Assembly (NCBI GenBank): GCA_030600525.1
Contig: JAUVLX010000001.1
Coordinates: 1 to 37,305, forward strand
DNA: 37,305 nt
Direction of reading: 5' to 3'
Origin: Desulfobulbus sp.
GTDB lineage: Bacteria; Desulfobacterota; Desulfobulbia; Desulfobulbales; Desulfobulbaceae
Shown here one piece after another: positions 32,183-37,305 of this stretch. Every line of letters starts with the position of its first letter. The stretch's first letter is position 1. Made by a program: the position numbers and the translations under genes. Under the pieces are notes generated by a model, which searched no databases, had not been told where the DNA came from, and was given only the letters and a program-made list of their open reading frames with translations.

Positions 32183-33025
32183 TTATTTCCCGTACATACT
32201 GGTTATGTTTTCAAGTTCCTCTGGCAGGTCTTCGGCAAGTACTTGGTATTCAGCTATATTTTTGTGTACGTGGGCTGAAAGCCCAGGGGAAAGCTGGGGG
32301 TATTGGTCATCTTTGAGGGAAAAGCCAAGCTGGTTCACTATATATTCAGCAATCTGTAAAATCGCAGTGGGAGAGTTGGCTGTTGGTTCGCTGTTTTCCA
32401 GGTGATGATCCCTGATAGCCTCGGCCAAAGGTGCGGCGATTTGCCATTCCAGTGCAAGCAGGTAACCGATTTGACAATGATCTGTTCCTAGCTCCTGATG
32501 TTCGAGTTCAACGATGTCCGGGTTCTTCGGCCCCAGTTGATCGATTATCTTGAACAACGAATCCCGTGCTGTTTCGAATTCAACAATCAACCCGATATCA
32601 TGCAAGATCCCCGTTAGATAAGCGTCATCACCGTTTATAGACAAGATTCGCTCTGCAATCATTTTGCAACATAGGCCTACAGCAGCACTGTGAGACCATA
32701 AGCGCTTTGGTTCAAAGCCCGGAGTTTCTATATCTGTGTCGATCATTCCTTGGATCGCGTCGGTCACCGCAATATTATGCAGATTTTTCATACCCAGCAG
32801 TGCAACGGCTCTGGAAATAGAGTCAACATTGCGTGACATCCCGAAGAAGGAACTGTTAACTAGGGTCAGAAGTCTGGCAACAAGGGCGGGGTCCAGTCGA
32901 ATGACCGCTTCAAAGTCTTGAAGGGTTGAGTCTTCATCATTTATGAGTTGAGCCAGCCTGGTTACAATATGCGGCAGTGTCTTTGTTTTCTTAAATTGTT
33001 GAATGAAGTTTTCAGCCGCATCCAT
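32183..33025 (-). CDS. HDOD-domain signalling protein
   Basis: A 280-residue HDOD protein covering nearly its whole length (about residues 10-215). The typical opening LPHIVTRLAQLINDEDSTLQDFEAVIRLDP and the NSSFFGMSR motif are present. A GILHDIG segment keeps a His-Asp pair, which many HDOD domains lose. HDOD proteins act in signalling and are often paired with histidine kinases. AAGGAG precedes ATG 33025 by 7 bases. It forms an operon with the hybrid kinase downstream. Confidence 0.92.
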   Translation of the reverse strand: MDAAENFIQQFKKTKTLPHIVTRLAQLINDEDSTLQDFEAVIRLDPALVARLLTLVNSSFFGMSRNVDSISRAVALLGMKNLHNIAVTDAIQGMIDTDIETPGFEPKRLWSHSAAVGLCCKMIAERILSINGDDAYLTGILHDIGLIVEFETARDSLFKIIDQLGPKNPDIVELEHQELGTDHCQIGYLLALEWQIAAPLAEAIRDHHLENSEPTANSPTAILQIAEYIVNQLGFSLKDDQYPQLSPGLSAHVHKNIAEYQVLAEDLPEELENITSMYGK

Positions 33026-33197
33026 GGTACATCTCCTTGTGCTGGAATTTTATCTAATTGTTAGTGGGTTGTAGGGGCTCAGGGTGCTCCCTGCTGCTGT
33101 TGGACAATGCTCATAAAAGTGACAACTGTAGCTGAATGTGGCGTCAACCACAGTTTGTCTTGTGCTCATTTGTTGGGAAGGCTTGGACACATACTAA

Positions 33198-33376
33198 GGA
33201 GTTGTCTGGAAATAACTTGAACGTCTCGCATCGCATCTTCAGGACATCTTTGGCTGATCTTCAATCACAAAGTCCTCAACGTAGCACAACTACGCCTGCG
33301 GCTTTGTTCAATTAGATCACCCAAAGCTAACCTAAATATGAGCGCGATATTGTCCAACTTATTTACGGACAGCTCC
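33198..33376. mobile_element. MITE-like foldback element, short copy (179 bp)
   Basis: Second copy of the element at 3214-3494, with the same ends (GGAGTTGTC and GGACAGCTCC) and the same deep inverted complementarity. It is flanked by 3-bp direct repeats TAA (33195-33197, 33377-33379). Compared with the long copy it lacks about 102 bases between TTCAATTA and GATCACCC. It sits inside a 528-bp gap between the HDOD and MoaE-like genes. Outside the element that gap shows only AT-rich sequence and no gene. Confidence 0.8.
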
Positions 33377-33553
33377 TAAGGGTATGTCACACCTTAAGGG
33401 TAACTTGAAAAGTTAGATTTTTCGATCAATGTCAGGTAAGCCGCGACTCCGAGGCATTGGGGATTTTTTTTCACAGGCAGGTTGCTGAGATCCCAAGGAT
33501 AAAAATTCCTGTTACGTCGAGATTGGAAAGAAAAACGATTTTTCAAGGTGGTC

Positions 33554-33916
33554 TTAAGCCTTGAATTCTTTTTTTGTTATAGCCTCTGCCTTGATGCGAT
33601 CAAGCAATTCAGCAAGGACAGGTTTGATATTTTCCCTTAAATCACCGGCAACGATAATGAACAGGAGGTCATCGCCAGGTAGAAAATTACCTGAGTGGGC
33701 CTCGATAACAATTTCGTAAATACCTTCTTTAGCCAGGTATTCATGACGAAGTTTGTCGATTTTATCATGGTCGACGACCGTCTCCAGTGCATTTACCTGT
33801 TGTTTGTCCGCTCTGGACCAGTTTCGTACGGTCCCGTTATGAATGAGAATCATTCCAACGTTATCGTTGAAATCTGGCCTTTTTTTCAGAGATTGAATCG
33901 TTTTTGTGATATCCAT
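33554..33916 (-). CDS. Short MoaE-like molybdopterin synthase large-subunit homologue
   Basis: A 120-residue protein matching MoaE in order: MILIHNGTVRNWSR, a VDHDKI segment, the GIYEIVIEAHSGNFLPGDD segment, and VAGDLRENIKPVLAELLDRIK followed by ITKKE near the C-terminus. MoaE transfers sulfur to precursor Z in molybdenum-cofactor synthesis. It is shorter than the usual 140-150 residues and the ending differs from the classic WKKE motif, so activity is uncertain. No moaD is adjacent. It starts 11 bp after the lytic transglycosylase gene, with which it is probably co-transcribed. Confidence 0.72.
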   Translation of the reverse strand: MDITKTIQSLKKRPDFNDNVGMILIHNGTVRNWSRADKQQVNALETVVDHDKIDKLRHEYLAKEGIYEIVIEAHSGNFLPGDDLLFIIVAGDLRENIKPVLAELLDRIKAEAITKKEFKA

Positions 33917-33927
33917 GGATTTTAATT

Positions 33928-35316
33928 TTAGCTAGGTCTCTTTTTAGAGATTTTTTTTAAGATGACAATATTTCCCTTTGAGGAGGGAAGTGCCAGTTTT
34001 TGACCGATTTTTATGATTGAATTACTGTTGATATTATTGAGCAGTTTGAGTCGTTTTGTGGTGGTTCTGTATTTTCTGGCAATAGTACTTATTGTATCTC
34101 CTTTTTGCACTGTGTAAAGAGTATCAGGGCGTTGTCTCGCTGCGTACATGGACTTTTTCCATTGGCTGATTCTTAGTCGGACCTGCTTCGTAGCTGGTAA
34201 ACGGAGTAGATATCCTTTTGGAATGAGTTTGGTGCCATCGAGCAGAGGTTTTTTGAGTGCAGGGTTTAAACGAGCAAAGTCCTGTTTGGAAACGCGGAAG
34301 AAAGACCGCAGTTTTTGACAGGAAGCATAGCCCTGCAAACGGAGCGTTTTAGTCGCTTCTTGTCTGTCTGTTAATATTTTGGGATCATGGCCCAACTTCT
34401 GAGCGACCTTGGCTGCTGCCAGGAATTCGGAGTAAAAGTTTCTAGAGGCAAATTTAAAGTGCCCTTTTCGGTAGTTGGAGAAAATAGAAGCATAGTTTTT
34501 TTGCTCCTTAACAGCTCGCAGCATACCTGAACGGCCATAGTTGTAAGCCGTTAACGCGAGGGGCCAAGTCTGCAATTGGCTGTAGTTTTCTTTGAGGAGT
34601 TTTGCTGCTGCATGGGTTGCGAGGAATGGATCAAGTCGTTCATCGATCAGCCGATTAATGCTCATGTAATCTCTTCCGGTCGCGCGGGTAAACTGCCAGA
34701 GCCCTGCCGCTCCTGCCTTGCTTTTTGCCAGCGGGTTAAAAGACGATTCAACATGAGGTAAGTAAGCTAACTCGGTGGGTAAACCGTACTGGCGAAAAAT
34801 AGCCCTGATTCGGCCAATGTATTTTCCTGAACGAATAACGCCCTGCTTGAACCTGTCTTTTTGGCCAATTTGGAGGCGGATATTTTCCCGCGCTTTCAGG
34901 TAACGTGTATGCCGTTTTTTTGGGAACAGAGCTGCTATACGTTTCTCTTCTGCTGTGTTAGGTTTTTTTCCATGGCCCAATTCTGAAAGGATATTTTTGA
35001 CACGTTGTCTGGCAAGTTTTACTAACTTTTGGTTGATTTTCCTAGATTCAGGCGCATCCCAGTTTACAAGATCAATAACCGTATAAACGATTCGCAGGTT
35101 ATTGCGATCATGCAAAATACCTTTTCGCGAGCTATAAGTGCCGTAGATGTCTTTCCAGAAAGCAACATTGGGCTGTATTACCTGGTAAATAGGAAATTTA
35201 TTTTTAGCTGCCCCTGGGGAGGCAGATATGAACAGTGACACTATGCATATGGCGAAAAAACTTATGCAGTATCTGGTGAACGTAACCCGATTATTAAAAC
35301 TAAGAGCATTGAGCAT
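33928..35316 (-). CDS. MltD-like lytic transglycosylase with LysM
   Basis: A 462-residue secreted enzyme. An N-terminal signal sequence (about residues 13-37) is followed by an SLT domain in which the catalytic Glu lies in YLPHVESSFNP (about residue 192), then KAGAAGLWQF and LALTAYNYG. One LysM repeat ends the protein (VQKGDTISTIARKYRTTTKR, about 400-445). It cleaves peptidoglycan glycosidic bonds in the periplasm. Transcription is divergent from the Nudix gene. Confidence 0.95.
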   Translation of the reverse strand: MLNALSFNNRVTFTRYCISFFAICIVSLFISASPGAAKNKFPIYQVIQPNVAFWKDIYGTYSSRKGILHDRNNLRIVYTVIDLVNWDAPESRKINQKLVKLARQRVKNILSELGHGKKPNTAEEKRIAALFPKKRHTRYLKARENIRLQIGQKDRFKQGVIRSGKYIGRIRAIFRQYGLPTELAYLPHVESSFNPLAKSKAGAAGLWQFTRATGRDYMSINRLIDERLDPFLATHAAAKLLKENYSQLQTWPLALTAYNYGRSGMLRAVKEQKNYASIFSNYRKGHFKFASRNFYSEFLAAAKVAQKLGHDPKILTDRQEATKTLRLQGYASCQKLRSFFRVSKQDFARLNPALKKPLLDGTKLIPKGYLLRLPATKQVRLRISQWKKSMYAARQRPDTLYTVQKGDTISTIARKYRTTTKRLKLLNNINSNSIIKIGQKLALPSSKGNIVILKKISKKRPS

Positions 35317-35473
35317 ATAGATAGAGGTAACTCGTAGAATCTTATGATTTTACACGTATGGCTCTTGTGCCATACCGCTTTGAGACCGCAGCAAAATATC
35401 TTTTGTCTTTCATTATACAGCGAAACAACCATCTTCAAAATTAATAACTACAAAAAATAAGAGTTACCCTGTT

Positions 35474-35959
35474 ATGTACAAACCGATTATTGGAACTTTA
35501 GGATATATTCTTTCTCCTGACAGAACGGAAACGTTGTTGGTCCATCGAAACGCTCGTCAAGATGATCAGCACCTGGGTAAATATAATGGTCTAGGTGGTA
35601 AGATGGAGAGCAATGAGGACGTCGTAAGCTGTATGCAACGGGAAATATTAGAAGAATCCGGGTTGCAGTGCGAAGAAATGACCCTGCGTGGGACTGTGAA
35701 TTGGACAGGCTTCGGTCCTAATGGCGAAGATTGGTTAGGGTTTATTTTTTTAATTACCCGTTTTACTGGTGAGCTGAAGAAAACCAACAATGAGGGCGAG
35801 CTGAATTGGCATTTGGTAAAAAAAATGCAAGAATTGCCCATGTGGGAAGGAGATCGTTTTTTTCTCCCTCTGGTTTTTGACGATGACCCCCGTGCTTTTC
35901 ACGGTTATATGCCCTATGATAACGGTTGTCCCCTTTCGTGGCACTTTAGTCGTTGTTAA
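35474..35959 (+). CDS. Nudix hydrolase, MutT-like
   Basis: A 161-residue Nudix protein. The full Nudix box is present as GGKMESNEDVVSCMQREILEESGL (given here as start GGKMES, end REILEESGL), and the N-terminal GTLGYILSPDRTETLLVHR fits 8-oxo-dGTP diphosphatase/MutT-type members. The surrounding ALLVHRN...GKYNGLGGK pattern resembles bacterial 8-oxo-dGTPases of 150-160 residues. Substrate is inferred. It is the first gene after a divergent promoter region. Confidence 0.9.
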   Translation: MYKPIIGTLGYILSPDRTETLLVHRNARQDDQHLGKYNGLGGKMESNEDVVSCMQREILEESGLQCEEMTLRGTVNWTGFGPNGEDWLGFIFLITRFTGELKKTNNEGELNWHLVKKMQELPMWEGDRFFLPLVFDDDPRAFHGYMPYDNGCPLSWHFSRC

Positions 35960-36077
35960 CTCAAAAGCAACGGTTTGCTCCAGGTGGTGTATGATTGTTT
36001 GCCTTTTTATTTCTGTGAAATATTTGTTGGGATGGGGAAAGCGACTAAAGCATAGAAATAAATCAGGGCTAAAAAAC

Positions 36078-36106
36078 TTGCGCTTGGAGTTTGTCATCTG
36101 TATAGT
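36078..36106 (+). promoter_or_regulatory. Candidate promoter of the zapB-like/zapA pair
   Basis: TTGCGC (36078-36083) and TATAGT (36101-36106) are separated by 17 bases and lie about 80 bp before the coiled-coil gene. Confidence 0.5.
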
Positions 36107-36184
36107 TGGTCACAGTTACACAACAGCTTATTAAAGAACGGTTTTTTTTATAGTTTTTTCGAAAAGTTAAATCGAGGAATGGAT

Positions 36185-36499
36185 ATGGAGCAAAATGCGG
36201 AATTACTGCGCTTGGAAGAACTTGTTGATCAAGTCTTAAATAAATATAATCAGCTGAAATCCGATTATCAAGCTCTTGAAGAAATGTTGCAGGAACGCGA
36301 TATGGAATGTGCAGAGCTTAAAGGAACCATTGAAAACCTCAGCGACGAAAGGGCCGCTGTCAGCGGTCGCGTTTCAGGCCTGTTGGATCGCATCACTCAA
36401 TGGGAAAATGAGCAGGTCAACGATTCGGGAAACGATGGCGGAGGATCTGGGGATCAGAGCCCCTTGTATAATGGTGAGCACGAAGAGCATCAGGGTTAA
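36185..36499 (+). CDS. ZapB-like coiled-coil protein
   Basis: A 104-residue protein whose first 70 residues form a strongly charged coiled coil (ELLRLEELVDQVLNKYNQL and onwards), followed by an acidic, glycine-rich tail. Placed directly before zapA (14 bp), it resembles the ZapB/SlyX-type partners encoded there in many Desulfobacterota and related groups. I use ATG 36185 because GAGGA sits 6 bases upstream; the ATG at 36179 immediately follows that site. A cell-division role is inferred from neighbourhood. Confidence 0.75.
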   Translation: MEQNAELLRLEELVDQVLNKYNQLKSDYQALEEMLQERDMECAELKGTIENLSDERAAVSGRVSGLLDRITQWENEQVNDSGNDGGGSGDQSPLYNGEHEEHQG

Positions 36500-36513
36500 A
36501 GTTACGGGATCGA

Positions 36514-36801
36514 ATGAAAGATCGTCTCGTTCGTTTTAATCTGTTTGGCCAGGAGTTTGCTTTTTACAGCGAGGCTCCGGACAACGAAGTGGAATTGGCC
36601 ATACGTCTGCTTCGTCAAGAATTGGAAGGGGGCGAGAAGCTCAGTCGTAGTGCGATCCCTTCGAGCAAATTGCTAGTGTTGGGCTGTCTGCGCCTTGCTG
36701 CAAGATATGTGCAGTTGGAACACGAGTTCCAGGATTTTAAAAGGCATCAGGATCAAACCATAGACAAGCTCTCTGAAAAAATATCAGGGGCAATGGACTG
36801 A
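36514..36801 (+). CDS. zapA: Cell division protein ZapA
   Basis: A 95-residue ZapA. The opening RFNLFGQEFAFYSEA and the short helix with a central KLLVLGCLRLAARY segment match the family, and the C-terminal half is a coiled coil. ZapA cross-links FtsZ filaments at the division ring. It follows the ZapB-like gene by 14 bp and is followed by a 6S RNA candidate, a gene order seen widely in proteobacteria. Confidence 0.92.
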   Translation: MKDRLVRFNLFGQEFAFYSEAPDNEVELAIRLLRQELEGGEKLSRSAIPSSKLLVLGCLRLAARYVQLEHEFQDFKRHQDQTIDKLSEKISGAMD

Positions 36802-36854
36802 TCCAAAGAGATTGTTATTTAGTTTAATGTAGCGTTCTGCTATACTACATCTAA

Positions 36855-37036
36855 ACAAGTGATGATACCCCTGCTCTGTTTGTGATTAACGGAGTATTGA
36901 GCCAACTCTCATTGATAGGGTAGCTTCCCTGTTGGATTATGGAAAACTTCATTGATTCCCAGACGACGACATGAGCATGCCCACCTAATTTTTTAGGTTT
37001 AATCATTGCGTTGACACGGCAGGGTGGGGATTTTTT
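36855..37036 (+). ncRNA. ssrS: 6S RNA candidate
   Basis: Directly after zapA, the usual 6S neighbourhood, lies a segment whose ends pair: CCCTGC and TGATTAA on the 5' side with TTAATCA and GCAGGG on the 3' side, leaving a large internal loop as in 6S RNA. The 3' half contains GACGACATGAGCATGCCCACCT, given here as GACGACATGAGC then ATGCCCACCT, followed by TTTTTTAGGT, resembling the 6S 3' region. A TATACT (36841-36846) sits just upstream and a run of six T (37031-37036) ends it. 6S RNA binds sigma-70 RNA polymerase. Boundaries are approximate. Confidence 0.65.
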
Positions 37037-37305
37037 AAATATCAGCGGCTTGGCTGCTGTTTAGATACGGCCATTTTCCGTATTGCAATCGGGATGGTTT
37101 TTAAGTGAAACAGGCGGACAGATTCAGGTCCGGTGATCGTAAACAACTCTGACGAGATCAGGTTTACCATATATGCGTAACCCCTCCAGCGGGATGTTAA
37201 CCGGGGAGATATCATGTTGCTGTGGCAGTGGTATTCTTACCCATCGGTCTATCGACTGAAACGTACCGGTATATTGCGGCGTTAAAGCAGCATCTATCCG
37301 GAACC
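37037..37305. other. Right-edge intergenic sequence
   Basis: No gene is recognised to the window end. An ATACGG/CCGTAT hairpin lies near 37066. A 23-codon frame from ATG 37214 to TAA 37283-37285 is preceded by GGGGAG 5 bases upstream and could be a leader peptide, but nothing else supports it. Confidence 0.4.

Noticed and set aside
37131..37200. CAGGTCCGG motif recalling SRP (4.5S) RNA
   Set aside because: The conserved continuation of the SRP apical loop is absent and the arms do not pair as required.
1..37305. CRISPR array, tRNA or rRNA genes
   Set aside because: No regularly spaced repeats, no cloverleaf with a conserved T-arm and no rRNA-like stretch were seen by reading both strands.

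Overview
The window reads as chromosomal DNA of a Gram-negative, probably anaerobic bacterium, most likely a member of the Desulfobacterota such as a Desulfobulbales relative. This is an inference from gene content: TonB/ExbBD and a TonB-dependent receptor prove an outer membrane, and the CbiK-type cobaltochelatase, ArsR/ArsP/thioredoxin set, HDOD/hybrid kinase pair and zapB-zapA-6S RNA order fit that group. There is no CRISPR array, tRNA, rRNA or complete insertion sequence.

The left edge (1-650) is a decayed accessory patch: the C-terminal end of a DUF4338 (DruA-type) protein followed by a frameshifted coiled-coil-like gene. An AsmA-family gene follows (771-3200). A foldback MITE-like element (3214-3494) separates it from the centrepiece. 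A second, shorter copy of the element lies at 33198-33376.

The centrepiece is an eleven-gene minus-strand cluster (17508 down to 3559) led by a promoter, a cobalamin riboswitch and an intrinsic terminator. In transcription order it encodes a TonB-dependent receptor, a DUF2162 membrane protein, a TolQ/ExbB-like protein, DUF2149, an exported BtuF-CbiZ fusion, an exported membrane-anchored CobN-like protein, CbiK, a second BtuF-like binding protein, ExbB, ExbD and TonB. The overlapping stop/start codons within its two halves argue for one transcription unit. The set looks like a self-contained corrinoid/cobalt acquisition system: outer-membrane uptake with its own TonB motor, periplasmic capture and amide cleavage of corrinoids, a CobN-type chelatase or dechelatase facing the periplasm and possibly driven by a second proton-channel pair, and a cytoplasmic-looking cobaltochelatase. 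No BtuC/BtuD transporter is present. The layout resembles the hmu haem operons of Bacteroidetes, but B12 control and CbiZ point to corrinoids.

To the right lie an arsenic-type operon (ArsR, ArsP-like permease, small thioredoxin; 17618-19425) with a palindromic operator, galE, a sodium:solute symporter, an HD phosphohydrolase, a DUF922-type lipoprotein, a von Willebrand/OmpA protein, and an aldo/keto reductase. That reductase converges on a ParB-like gene across a 42-bp perfect palindrome holding both stop codons. The minus-strand run HDOD, hybrid histidine kinase, YihY/BrkB, ParB-like (33025 to 26871) may be one transcription unit. The right end carries a short MoaE-like protein with a LysM lytic transglycosylase, a Nudix hydrolase, a ZapB-like coiled coil, zapA and a 6S RNA candidate.
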